Positions 1 to 11,094 of a DNA stretch of 64,000 nucleotides are shown one piece after another; the stretch's first letter is position 1; each line of letters opens with the position of its first letter. A program made the position numbers and the translations under genes. A model generated the notes under the pieces. The model saw nothing but the letters and a program-made list of their open reading frames with translations, had not been told where the DNA came from and made no database searches. The DNA comes from Isoetes taiwanensis (Eukaryota > Streptophyta > Lycopodiopsida > Isoetales > Isoetaceae): NCBI GenBank assembly GCA_021234155.1, contig JAJEKV010000274.1, forward strand, positions 310,001-374,000, given 5' to 3'.

Positions 1-1430
1 ATTTGCAGTTTTAGATATCTTTTTGGTATGAAGTACGTTGCTAGTTAGTTTAGAATTCACCCGAGTCATATGATTAGTTTAGTATCTTTTTGGTATGAAG
101 TACGTTGCTAGTTAGTTTAGAATTCACCCGAGTCATATGTTGCTAGTATGAAGTACGTTGCTAGTTAGTTTAGAATTCACCGAGTCATATGATTAATTTA
201 GTATCTTTTTGGTATGAAGTACGTTGCTAGTTAGTTTAGAATTCACCCGAGTCATATGTTTTTGGTATGAAGTACGTTGCACGTTGCTAATTTGGTATGA
301 AGTACGTTGCTAGTTAGTTTAGAATTCACCCGGAGTCATATGTTTTGGTATGAAGTACGTTGCCGTTGCTAGTTAGTTTAGAATTCACCCGTTGCACGTT
401 GCTAGTTAGTTTAGAATTGGAGTCATATGTTGATAGTATGAAGTACGTTGCTAGTTAGTTTAGAAGGGCGAGGTCATATGATTAGTTTAGTATCTTTTTG
501 GTATGAAGCACGTTGCTAGTTAGTTTATGTTGCTAGTATGAAGGAACGTTGCTAGTGAATCATATGTTGCTAGTATGAAGTACGTTGCTAGTTAGTTTAG
601 AATTCACCCGAGTCATATGATTAGTTTAGTAATTCACCCGAGTCATATGATTAGTTTAGTATCTTTTTGGTATGAAGTACGTTGCTAGTTAGTTTATGTT
701 GCTAGTATGAAGTACGTTGCTAGTCCCGAGTCATATGTTGCTAGTATGAAGTACGTTTGCTAGTCGAGTCATATGTTGCTAGTATGAATACGTTTGCTAG
801 TTAGTTTAGAATTCATGGTATGATTTCACGTTGCTAGTTAGTTTATGTTGCTAGTATGAAGTACGTTGCTAGTCCCGAGTCATATGTTGCTAGTATGAAG
901 TACGTTGCTAGTTAGTTTAGAATTCACCCGAGTCATATGATTAGTTTAGTATATTTTTGGTATGAAGTACGTTGCTAGTTAGTTTATGTTGCTAGTATGA
1001 AGTACGTTTGCTAGTCCAAGTCATATGTTGCTAGTATGAAGTGCGTTTGCTAGTCCCGAGTCATATGTTGCTAGTATGAAGTACGTTGCTAGTTAGTTTA
1101 GAATTCATGGTATGAAGTACGTTGCTAGTTAGTTTATGTTGCTAGTATGAAGTGCGTTGCTAGTCCCGAGTCATATGTTGCTAGTATGAAATTACGTTGC
1201 TAGTTAGTTTAGAATTCACCCGAGTCATATGATTAGTTTAGTATCTTTTTGGTATGAAGTACGTTGCTAGTTAGTTTATGTTGCTAGTTAGTTTAGAATT
1301 CACCCAGTATCTTTTTGGTATGAAGTACGTTGCTAGTTAGTTTATGTTGCTAGTTAGTTTAGAATTCACCCAAGTCATATCACCCGAGTCATATGTTTTT
1401 GGTATGAAGTAGTTTAGTACGTTGCTAGTT
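1..1430. repeat. Complex satellite A, roughly 67-bp unit
   Basis: The stretch is built from one recurring unit of about 67 bp (two starts at 25 and 92 are exactly 67 apart). The unit contains tatgaagtacgttgctag, then ttagtttagaattcacc, gagtcatatg and attagtttagtatcttttt. Later units are shortened and recombined: many keep only the tatgaagtacgttgctag piece joined to gagtcatatgttgctag, so the period drops to about 30-50 bp. The array extends past the left edge of the window. No coding potential is visible. Confidence 0.9.
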
Positions 1431-1435
1431 AGTAT

Positions 1436-2160
1436 GATTTGAAGTCAAAATTTGGCACTGAAAAGGTTTTTAGTACATATGCTAGTCTTCTACCTTGCAC
1501 TCTAATGTCTTGTAGTACCCCATTCTTTTATGTTGCTAGTTAGTTTAGTCTTCTACCTTGCACTCTAATGAAAAGGTTTTTAGTACATATGCTAGTCTTC
1601 TACCTTGCACTCTAATGTCTTGTAGTACCCCATTCTCTAATGTCTTGTAGTACCCCATTCTTTTATGTTGCTAGTTAGTTTAGTCTTCTACCTTGCACTC
1701 TAATGAAAAGGTTTTTAGTACATATGCTAGTCTTCTACCCCATTCTTTTATGTTGCTAGTTAGTTTAGTCTTCTACCTTGCACTCTAATGAAAAGGTTTT
1801 TAGTACATATGCTAGTCTTCTACCTTGCACTCTAATGTCTTGTAGTACCCCATTCTTTTATGTTGCTAGTTAGTACATATGCTAGTCTTCTACCCCATTC
1901 TTTTATGTTGCTAGTTAGTTTAGTCTTCTACCTTGCACTCTAATGAAAAGGTTTTTAGTACATATGCTAGTCTTCTACCTTGCACTCTAATGTCTTGTAG
2001 TACCCCATTCTTTTATGTTGCTAGTTAGTTTAGAATTCACCCAAGTCATATGTTTTTGGTATGAAGTAGTTTAGTACGTTGCTATTTGGCACTGAAAAGG
2101 TTTTTAGTACATATGCTAGTCTTCTACCTTGCACTCTAATGTCTTGTAGTACCCCATTCT
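1436..2160. repeat. Complex satellite B, interleaved with satellite A words
   Basis: A second tandem family follows directly. Its words are gaaaaggtttttagtacata, tgctagtcttctaccttgca, ctctaatgtcttgtagtacc and ccattcttttatgttgctag. These are repeated in changing order and joined to ttgctagttagtttag from satellite A. A long block beginning tttggcactgaaaagg occurs near 1450 and again near 2085, so the array has a higher-order repeat. It ends abruptly near 2160 in unique sequence. No gene is visible. Confidence 0.88.
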
Positions 2161-2194
2161 AGCTTTTCAATCCATTTGAACCTCATCTTAAAAA

Positions 2195-2285
2195 AATTCC
2201 CACAGTAGCGGGAATCGAACCTCCCACCCACAGGGTTGAACCCCCCCAAACCCCCCCGTGCCAACCACTGAGGGCGGGCATCGTT
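2195..2285 (-). mobile_element. tRNA-like SINE head (degenerate)
   Basis: On the minus strand the segment contains ggttcgattccc, a match to the RNA polymerase III B box (GGTTCGANTCC). About 45 bases upstream lies cagtggttggcac, which resembles an A box. The spacing is larger than in a real tRNA because of a G-rich filler, and no cloverleaf can be drawn. This is the usual look of a tRNA-derived SINE 5' region. An A-rich run follows at the far end (aaaaaa near 2190-2197). No target duplication was found. Confidence 0.35.
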
Positions 2286-3123
2286 TGTGTTTGAATTATA
2301 ATTCTTAATTAAATTTAAGCTTTAATAATGTTAGATAACATTAATGGCCAAGCCCTGGACTTAGAACCAAGATCCTTAAGCTAGATAGAGACAACATCTG
2401 CACTCATCATAGCTTAATTGTCGCTCTTATCTTGCTAAGTGTCTTCTTGTCTACATATAGATAGTATAATTAAACATTTTTCTTAGGAAACCCAGCTAGT
2501 TGCCAGGGCCTTAGAAATTGTTGTCACACGTTGGTATGATACACCAACACACGTTATAGGTGCACTATCATCAAGTGTCTTCAGCCATGCCTTTGTATCA
2601 TAGATAATTATCTAGGAATTCATTCTCTCTAAGTAATTTAGTCTAGCACACCAAGTATACCCAAAGTGAGTCTCCTTCTACCACCCCATAATAGTAAATA
2701 AGTACCTTTCTCAGTGCCTAGTAAAGTGCCAAGTGGGTCAATTGAGGTAGAGGGGATAAAGGTATAAAAATAGGGTTTGTAGAGCAAATAGATATAAGTA
2801 ATTGTTGTTATGGTAGTATTAGTTGCCTTGTGCTTAGGGCAATAATATAGGTCAGGAGAACCTTCGTTGCAGATCCTCGAGCCTCGATAAATTGGAGCCA
2901 CTTTCGATAACATCAATGAATCAAAGCGAGAGGGCAACTTATGGAGGAAACTTCAGCAAAGCAAAAGCCAAGACGGTGTACAGGGAAGCCGAACAAAAAT
3001 AAAGGATAGGCCTATAGGATGGATGATTGCGACATCAAGGATAGACACAAGACTTGCCAAGAGGGCTATGCAACAGCCAATGGGCATCATGGCACTTACA
3101 AAATTGATCACATTAGGGGAGGA
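2286..3123. other. No recognisable feature
   Basis: AT-rich, non-repetitive sequence. Reading frames are short and resemble no family I know. It may belong to the untranslated or gag-proximal part of the retroelement that follows, but nothing demonstrates this. Confidence 0.5.
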
Positions 3124-3575
3124 ACACCTCCTAGTCAAGGATATTCTCTAAGTGCCATATTGTCTCGAGGAACGGCCCCACATCGATGACTAATGTCACA
3201 GCTACACCACCAACAAGTACACTTCATCGACTTATGGTATCAAGAGCCCTAAAGGATGAGAGCTTCGGAAGGGCAACTATCATAGATATCAGGGCCATAG
3301 TAGTATCAGATTTGGACTTCAAGCAAACATGCTTTGACTAAGGAGGTAAAACACCTCCTAGTCAAGGATATTCTCTAAGTGCCATATTGTCTCGAGGAAC
3401 GGCCCCACATCGATGACTAATGTCACAGCTACACCACCAACAAGTACACTTCATCGACTTATGGTATCAAGAGCCCTAAAGGATGAGACTCGGAAGGGCA
3501 ACTATCATAGATATCCAGGCCATAGTAGTATCAGATTTGGACTTCAAGCAAACATGCTTTGACTAAGGAGGTATT
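3124..3575. repeat. Tandem duplication, 227-bp period
   Basis: The block starting aacacctcctagtcaagg at 3124 recurs at 3351 and continues to about 3573, where gactaaggaggt is followed by different sequence. The two copies differ only by a few small indels (for example gagagcttcgg against gagactcgg), so the duplication is recent compared with the decay around it. Confidence 0.9.
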
Positions 3576-5456
3576 ACAAGCGAGCAAGGGTGGGCTCCTC
3601 AGGAATAGAAATATGGCGAGACTGCAACAAACTTCTTCCTCATCAGCCCCGATACTTCAGAGCAGCTGCATCAACCTTAGAGATCAAGATCACGACAATC
3701 TTCTACCTTAGAGATCGGAGGTCAAACACCATCAAGAAGAGGCATCATGGGGGACAAAATACTAGCATTACTAACTGATCACTCAAGATTATAGTCCCTG
3801 CACATGGATGCAAATAAACTCCTCTCAGCAAGAGAAGTTGCACGATTAGAAGTGGTAAAGCACTTCGACATTGTCTTGACCTTATAACAAGAGACATGTG
3901 GCCTCCGGGAGGAAGAATCAAATCGACAAGGTCAACACAACAATATCAATTCGGGGAGTTAGAAGAATCATCCTCGAATCTCGTAATCTCAAAGGCGGAG
4001 ATGAGCGACATGAAAGATTCTAGAATGTGAAGAACATTACCTTCAAGCTCTAGGATCGATCTACCGAGCCTTATGTCGCCACTACATCAGCAAGTCCACT
4101 AAGAGGGATAATGTTAATGAAGATAGTCAACATCAACATTAAGGACGATCAGAGTCAGAATATGTTTGACAAAAAAGAAGGAGGCACGGGGAATGATTAT
4201 CAAGCAACTCCAAGGATACCACATTCTTTTCAATAAATTATGGACCATCGCCTTGCTACTCCAACGACTAATGACTACACCAGCTTTAAGCAAGCTAGAG
4301 GACCTATCAGATAGTTGAGTTTCTTAGAATTATGGGTGATAACATCCATGATGGGATTGGGACGAAATTTCGAGTAGATTTTTTTTATTATTTATTTTAT
4401 TTTCTTTTAGAAGGGATGTACCCAAGAATTGAGCAAAGCTTCAAGGATTGGGAAGAAAATGTATGGAGTACAATAATTGTATACATTGCTGACAGATATC
4501 CAACATATTAAAACCTCTTCGTGAGCTTGATCACCTCGCTAAGAAGGATTCAATAATAGGATAACCGTCGACCATGTATATGACGAGTACTTCCGCAGCA
4601 TAAGGAATAATCCAACCAAGTGAAGGGAAGCAATCTAATAAGTCCGGCCAACTTCTTAGATGGCATCAACTCAAAGGTGGGACTATTTCAAGAGGGCAAT
4701 AAGTAAGAAAGGGGAGATCCTAGAGTATAGATTAGATCTAAAACAAGAATAATTATCTAATCATATAGTTTTCTATGTGTGCCCAAAAGTAATGTCATGC
4801 CGACTAAACTTGTGGCCATAAGATTTATGTAAGTAGTTCTTTAACTTGTAATTTTGCACCTTCTAGATGGCGGACATCTTTAAGAGCAAGACTCTTAAGT
4901 CTAAATCTAGGCCAGTAGTTAAGGCAAGGCCGAGTAATTAGCAGCAACAATGGAACAAGAGTCAAGTTCGACATCAACCTTAAGCGAAGCAAAGTAGAGC
5001 ATCGACACCAACTTATGTACATTGGCAATTATGACCTCATAATAAGCATGCAATATTAAAGCTGGCTAAAGCAATAATTGATTATTATAAGCAAGAGATA
5101 CTTATCCCAAAGACCAAAGGGCAAGTACCTTATAATTTAAGTTAAGTAATTCCAATCGTGCAACGCATGTCAGTAAGGCAATTACTTAAGTGCATCATGA
5201 GGAATGAGGTCATACATAAGCTACAAGTTGTCGACTCCGACCGCAATAGTAAGAAGGAAGATGCTACTTCGAAACAGTTGCCTTGGCCAATTTCTAAGTA
5301 ATTAAGAAGTCCCATGATATATCCCTTGATGAAATTTGAGAGCTTTTGCTCTATAGAAGCATAGAGACCTGAAACCACTCTTGCATGGGATGCAGAGCCG
5401 ATCAGCAAGGCTCTTTATAGAATCAACACTTCGAGCTAGCGAGCTCAAGAAGCGAT

Positions 5457-5860
5457 TGTAGGAGTTGATTGACTTGGGGACCCTTTCGGCCAAGATGGAA
5501 GTCTAAAGATGTATATCAACCATGGGCAGCTCAACAAGCAAACGACATAATGGATCAGCCCCAAGAAGCAGGATTCTTCTACAAAATCGACGTAAGCTCG
5601 GGCAATCAGCAAATAAGGATGAAGGGGAAGATAATTATAAGACTCTGGTATGGGCACTATGATTTCCAAAGAATGCCCCTAAGTCTATGAAATGCTCCAC
5701 CAACTTGTATGCATTTGAGGACGACATCTTGAAGATTCCTTGGATGATTTCTCCATCAATTCTCTTCGACGACATCGTGATCTCTGACAAATCAATGGAA
5801 GAGCATGCAGCCGTGGAGATGTTAAGACGCCGCCACTCATTGGCAAGCTTTTGAAGCAGC
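5457..5860 (+). pseudogene. Ty3/gypsy reverse transcriptase fragment
   Basis: Translation around 5575-5690 gives FYKIDVSSGNQQIRMK followed by YGHYDFQRMPLSL. This matches the RT block that in Ty3/gypsy elements reads F-x-KIDLRSGYHQIR ... YGHYEF-x-VMPFGL. In a shifted frame near 5755-5830 the sequence FDDIVISDKSMEEH corresponds to the catalytic [FY]xDDI[LV]-S block. The two blocks lie in different frames, so the gene carries at least one indel and cannot encode an active enzyme. The normal function is copying element RNA into DNA. Confidence 0.75.
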
Positions 5861-6499
5861 AATTTGCAATGCCATCTCCACCCGACAAGCCGAATTCGGC
5901 AAGAAGATAGAAGAAGCCATCTACCCCAACATGGAGTTCAAGCACATAATGGGCTAGTCTTTGCAAGAGTGCAAGGACGGATTAAGAAAGAGAAACCTTC
6001 AAATATTTTAAAAAAGGAAGGTAATCTCTAATAGCAAAAAGAACAATTATCGTACCCAAAGTATAAGAAGTAAGAAAAATCTTCGGGACACGCATAATAG
6101 CCCTAATTCCGCCATGCAAAATTTATAAAGGCCTACTTCAAGATTAGAAGTAGCTACGCCCTGGCCGGATATGAAGAAGCGGATAATCGGACATATCCAA
6201 GAATGTCGGTGTAGCAGCGGTGAGACAAAGGCGGAACAACTTCAATTCGAGTGAGTCATCAAGGGGGTGCGCACACCAAATGGGAAGTCATCAAAGCATG
6301 GGTTTTATAGTTGGCCTCCCCAAGGACAACAAGAAGCTTTGAAGCCTTGATGGTTGTGGTATATAGCTTAGCAAAAGGGCACATGCTTGCCATGCCACAC
6401 CATAGACACCGCCTTGGCTCTAGCCGTGTGGTCTACATAAGAGATCTTTTAGGTCGCATGGAAATGCAATGTCGATCATCACCAAAAGAGATCCGAAGT

Positions 6500-6650
6500 T
6501 CTTTAGTGACGTTTAGCAAGACTTCTTCAACACGAGCTGCACCAACTTGTTGATGAGTTTTGCTTATCATTTGCAGTCAAATCGGCAAAGGGACCGCACC
6601 AACACAATTTTGGAGAGCACGTTGAGAAACTATGATTGGAACAAGTAATC
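6500..6650 (+). pseudogene. Ty3/gypsy integrase core fragment
   Basis: A frame near 6540-6640 reads MSFAYHLQSNRQRDRTN followed by LESTLRNY. This is a degenerate match to the conserved integrase segment L-MSTAYHPQTDGQTER-N-LE-LR of plant Ty3/gypsy elements, which normally inserts the cDNA into the host genome. Several key residues are changed and stops flank the piece. The upstream HHCC zinc region is not recognisable. Confidence 0.6.
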
Positions 6651-6904
6651 CAAATGGGCCGAGTACATCCACCTGGTCAATTACGTACAATAATATGAAG
6701 CAAGAGTCATCGAAGATGTCTCCTCCATGATCAGTTACAGTTATCAATGCTTGACCCTAGTTATGTGGCATAATCTAGTGCCCTAGGTGGAAGTTTCTCA
6801 ACAACGACGCGGTAGCTTTTGGTAGAAGTGTGGGAATATCTTCAAACAGCATGGGCACATCTGAAGAGTCTAGCAGATAGACATAAAACTCCTCGAGAGT
6901 TGTT

Positions 6905-7320
6905 TTGTTGTGAGAGATAAAGTTTGGCTCAAGTAAAGGTTAAGCAAGGGAAGCTTCGCATCGGCAATTGTAAGAAGCTCGCCCCTAGGTGGGCCGGTCC
7001 GTTCAAGATCTTGGAGAGGAGTGGGCTCCCAAGCCTACAAGTTGGATCTCTCAGCCCACCTTAAGGTCTTCCATGTGAGTCTATTGAAAAGGCACGATCC
7101 TAACCCTGAGGAGGTTTTGGATACTCCAACTTTGTTGGAAATGACGGAGGATCAAGTTGAAATTGTGCCTGAATTGCTTCTTGATAAGTCATTCAAGAGG
7201 ACTAGGTGATCTAAATTCCTCCAGTAGTTGGTCAAGTGGAATCACTTGCCCGTGGAAGACACGATCTGGGTATTGAAGTAAGATTTGGAGAAGCAATACC
7301 CAGAGTTTATGAAGGAGTTG
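6905..7320 (+). pseudogene. Integrase C-terminus and chromodomain
   Basis: The start DKVWLK-(stop)-RLSKGKLR with WAGPFKILE, then GSQAYKLDLSAHLKVFHVSL, is the GPF/Y module that closes plant Ty3/gypsy integrases. Downstream (about 7190-7310) the frame reads F-L-(stop)-LVKWNHLPVEDTIWVL and DLEKQYPEF. The pattern F-VKW-x-LP-x-ED-W-x(n)-L-x-YP-F is that of a retroelement chromodomain, which steers insertion into heterochromatin. Three in-frame stops show decay. The segment 7021-7209 alone is still open. Confidence 0.8.
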
Positions 7321-7445
7321 ATGGGCGAGTCGCCTCTCGAATTGATCGGCCGACTTGCCGGGGAGGTTAGCTTAGTATGTTTCTTAGTTAGCCTTAAGTT
7401 CGGCTCATGTATTCTAGTTAGTAGAGTGCATGTGCGGAATCTTAG

Positions 7446-7790
7446 AATGTGTGGGCGATGATGGGATCGCCTTTAAGGCATTCTCTAGGCGGCCACGCAC
7501 CAAAGAGGTGCGCATGACCATTAGGGTCATGTGAGTGAGGATTGAGGCATGGTGGGCGATGATGGGACATCGATCGGATGCTCTCTATGCCGCGATCGCG
7601 GGAACGCACACCGGCCGTAGGAGGGTCATGGTGAAGGTCAAAGTGATCATCGCCGATGATGGGATCATGAGGCGTTCCTAGCTTAAAACCCTTGGGGCAT
7701 GATGCACTAGGGGTATTTTCGACCGGGTAATGGCAGTGTACAAGGTAGCACTTGATCATGGGCGATGATAGGATCATCTTAAATGGTCCT
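7446..7790. repeat. Dispersed gcgatgatgggatc repeats inside the gypsy 3' region
   Basis: Between the chromodomain and the 3' LTR the word gcgatgatgggatc, or a one-base variant, appears four times (near 7457, 7556, 7650 and 7754), usually followed by rearranged gc-rich text. It may be the remains of a minisatellite in the untranslated region of the retroelement. No reading frame of note. Confidence 0.55.
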
Positions 7791-8238
7791 TAAGCTCAAA
7801 TCGAAAAGGGCCATGATGAGTGCAAGGTAGTAGGGTAACCTTGAGTTAGTAGTTCGGCTCAAGGAGGTAGGTAAGGGGGTGGTCCCCTAAAACCACAAAC
7901 TTATTAACTTATATAACGTAATGTGCTACTTTGGGCCGGTGAAGGGAAGCATGAAGGAGGGAGCACGTTATTGAGAAGATAGGAGTCATAGATTTTAGAC
8001 TAACTATGAACTCCTAAATTTGTTGTAATAATATTATGTGTATACTTTGATAATAATAGTTGTTATAGCTATATAATTTTGTATAACTTATAAATATAGC
8101 TTTATAATTACATAATAAGTAATTAACGAAAAGTTGATCTTTTCAATAGAGTTAAGTTCATATATTCTTGTTGTGTGCTTTTGCAGGAGTAGAGTAGGTT
8201 CGTCACCTTAGCGCAATGCTGAGGACAGCATTGTCCTA

Positions 8239-8250
8239 AGGGGGGGAGAA
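8239..8250 (+). other. Polypurine tract of the gypsy element
   Basis: An uninterrupted purine run, agggggggagaa, lies two bases before the TGACG start of the 3' LTR. This is the position where plus-strand priming occurs in LTR retrotransposons. Confidence 0.75.
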
Positions 8251-8252
8251 TA

Positions 8253-10138
8253 TGACGTTCCAGGGGAATATACGCTATAAATACGTATATTCCTGGACCC
8301 GTCACTATACAAGTCTATCTTCATAGCCTTGTATACCATAGATTGTGGCACTAGGGGGCATGACTAAGTTATTCATATAACTTAGCCAACCTTAGGTTAA
8401 GACCATTTTCCACGTGGCCTTAACCTATTGGGCACCCGCCACACGGTCTTACCCTATTGGAGCCACGTGGCATAACATGTGAACCCTAACCTATAAAGGC
8501 CTAAACCCTAACCCTAGGCCTCTTTTCCGCTCCAACGGTCGGGAACCTTCTTGGGCTTTCGAAACTCCGTTTGAGAACCGTCTATTTGTGGCATAGCCTA
8601 GCAAGCAGCCCCGGGAGCGTGAGCGCATCAGCGGGAGTGGGAGCTACCTCGAACACTTCAAGACCATGGAGAGCCCGAGGGATTGGGAGGGAGTGCTTGA
8701 GGAGCGGTATGTAGAGTAGTAGTCATAGTAGTTCATCCGGAATTAACATTCCGGATGAGTTAGTATCTTGTATCTAGGGTAGAGCCATCCTAGAACCCTC
8801 ATGCATCATCTTGAACCCTAATCAAGGAACCCTAACTGTAAGTTAGATTTGTATGATTAGGTTAAGATGTTCTTATGATTATTCTCATGATGTGATGATT
8901 ATGTGACGATGGTTGATTATGTTTGCTCCTCTTGTATTGGGAAGGGGGGTAGAGACCTAGAGCCATATGTAGTATGCTCCTAGATTAGATCCCTTAGTTC
9001 CTATTAGTTGCGGCCTGTGCATAGGAACCCACCGGGCTATGGAGGCTATGATGTGACTCAGCACTACACAACGGGGCTAGAGGCAATGCGGAGGGAGGAT
9101 CCCTGCCGAGTGGGGGCTACGGGGGATCCCATAGTGAGCTAGGCTTATGGTCGGTCACTTCGTGTGGGCCGAGCATGGGTCTGACACCTCCTGGGGCGAT
9201 GGTGTCGCCCTGCCTCTCAAGAGTTGCAAGTGTCGGCTTGGCTCTTATTTTGGGGGGTTCAGTCGGGTATGAATCGTGTGCCGCCACGATTCTCTAGCCG
9301 CCCGTGGAACCTCTAGACCCCGGGAAGGGGAGATGCAACCCTTCCTGCCTCGACGGACCAGGGAGATGCAACCTGGAGTCCCGGGGGATTCACCTTTGTC
9401 ACATGAGCATACGCCACCTGCGTGCTTAAGGTGAGAAGAAACACCCCTATATACGTACGCAAAAGTGTTGGAAAAACACCCCTTCCATGGAGAAAATACA
9501 CTAGAATGTCAGTAAGAGGGGGATTTAAACCCCTAGTATACGTACGAAAACATCGAGAAAAAATCCCCTTCCACACACTCACTATGTTTATACGGGTCTT
9601 CTATGTGAATCCCCCGGGCCTGGAGTAGTCCCGATGGGGATGCCATGGGATTGCGTATCCGGAAGGCTAGAGTCATGCCAGAGCCTGATTGAGCCCATCT
9701 GCAAAGTATGCACAGGAGGGGCGGATGGAGTGGTCAACCCTAGCCATTGTCTTATACCAGCCCTCGCCATTGTTATGACTCGGTCTGCTCTATCTTGAGG
9801 CCTAGCCAGTCAGTCATCCTCCTTATGAGTCAGAGCCATGGGTAGGAGCTCTTATGTTTTATGGTTTATGATTATCTTCTTTGCTCTTATGGATATGTGA
9901 TGGACTACCCTTCGAGGTAGTATGTTGTATTGTTATTGCTAGTTCTGACGTTGTTTATGCTTCCGCTGTGATAGGAGCCCATAGGGGAAGGGCGCGCAAG
10001 ACACCTTCGTGTCCCCTGCCCGCACTAGAATTCTCTCAGAGTGCGGGTTAGACGGAGGGCCCATGCGGTTGATGGACCGGATGGGGGATTTCCTGCCGAG
10101 TGTACGGCCGGGCGCCGTATATTTAGCAGGGAGCGTCA
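8253..10138 (+). repeat. 3' LTR of the gypsy chromovirus
   Basis: The segment starts tgacgttcc and ends gagcgtca, giving the 5-bp inverted termini TGACG/CGTCA with canonical TG...CA ends, and it directly follows a polypurine tract. The length is 1886 bp. Inside, 9420-9640 contains two diverged copies of an aacacccct-tatacgtacg block, and 8470-8600 is plain promoter-leader-like sequence (aaccctaacctataaaggcc). With no 5' LTR in view I cannot compare the pair, so the right end is a best estimate. Confidence 0.65.
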
Positions 10139-10874
10139 CAACATGGTGCTGAATATCTGAAGGAGGGCAACCATATCAGGCATTCAGCTGTGTCTCATGT
10201 TGTTTGGATTTTTGCAGCAAGGCCATGAGAAAATTATGAGGTGGGTAGGTTTATGAATGTCTTATTGGTTAAGAATTGTTTCAGAACATTCTGAAAGTCA
10301 GACATACTGAATCAGCTACTAACTGAAGGAGTCAACAGGCTTTACAAATGCAGTAAGGTTCTGACTGAGTCAATGGATGACAAAGGCAAATCTAGATCTG
10401 GTCTTATATACCAGCTGCATGCATGCCTTTCCATGCAACTTCAATAATACCTTATGAATTGCTTTTCTGAGTTTTGTAAGACTCTAGGCACCATTTTCTT
10501 TATCAGTGTATTGTCACTGAAGTATTTTGCTTTGTTTTTTATGTTTTTGTTTATGGAAAAGATGGGAGTATCCATAGCATAATGTTGTGAAAGTTGTGCC
10601 TATGAAAGCTATTCCTACATTCTTAGGTTACATGTGCTTGTTTGCCAAGCTATTTTAGAAGATGCCTTTAGGCAGTCTGATATCATGAGATTATACAGGG
10701 GTGAACAAAGGTGCATTACTGTAGCTTTAAGCTTCAATAGTGCATGAGCTATTGCTCTTTGTAATCATAGGATGCCCTTTTGAGATATTTGGGGATTTGG
10801 GTACAATAATAATCACCTACAAAGTGTCTTTCAACATATGTGGGTCCTTTGGAATCTGTGACGAAATATGTCCA
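10139..10874. other. No recognisable feature
   Basis: AT-rich sequence between the gypsy LTR and the candidate Helitron start. I see no gene, repeat or element boundary in it. Confidence 0.5.
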
Positions 10875-10943
10875 TCCTATCCTCCTATATTAAAAAATTA
10901 TATCGTATGTCCGTGTTGTATGTCGTCATAAATCTGACGGTCT

Positions 10944-11094
10944 AGAATATTTTGCCCTAAAGTTTGATGGTCATGATTTGGCATCTCCTCTTCAGCTCTT
11001 GGTGATCGCAGTTTTGCAACACAGAAAATTTTGCCCTAAAATGATTTCGCATCTCCTCTTCAGCTTGGTGATAACAGTTTTGCAACCTAGAATG
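10944..11094. repeat. Imperfect tandem duplication, about 70-79 bp
   Basis: The block ttttgccctaaa ... tggcatctcctcttcagctc ... ggtgatcgcagttttgcaac is repeated immediately with small deletions (second copy from about 11028: ttttgccctaaaatgatttc, then catctcctcttcagcttggt, then gataacagttttgcaacc). Confidence 0.75.

Larger units (their letters stand above)
3576..10138 (+). mobile_element. Ty3/gypsy chromovirus remnant (gag region to 3' LTR)
   Basis: The order of recognisable pieces is RT, integrase, integrase C-terminus, chromodomain, polypurine tract, 3' LTR. This is the gene order of a plant chromovirus (Ty3/gypsy, Metaviridae-type). Every domain is broken by stops and frameshifts, so the element is long dead. 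A gag region probably occupies about 3576-4700 but I cannot confirm it by motif. No 5' LTR or primer-binding site was found; satellite and duplicated DNA lies where they would be expected. Confidence 0.8.

Noticed and set aside
1-2160. CRISPR or recombination-site array
   Set aside because: Units are contiguous and shuffled without unique spacers; a satellite explains it.
2195-2285. Functional tRNA gene
   Set aside because: No acceptor stem or anticodon arm can be drawn and the A-B box spacing is filled with C/G runs.
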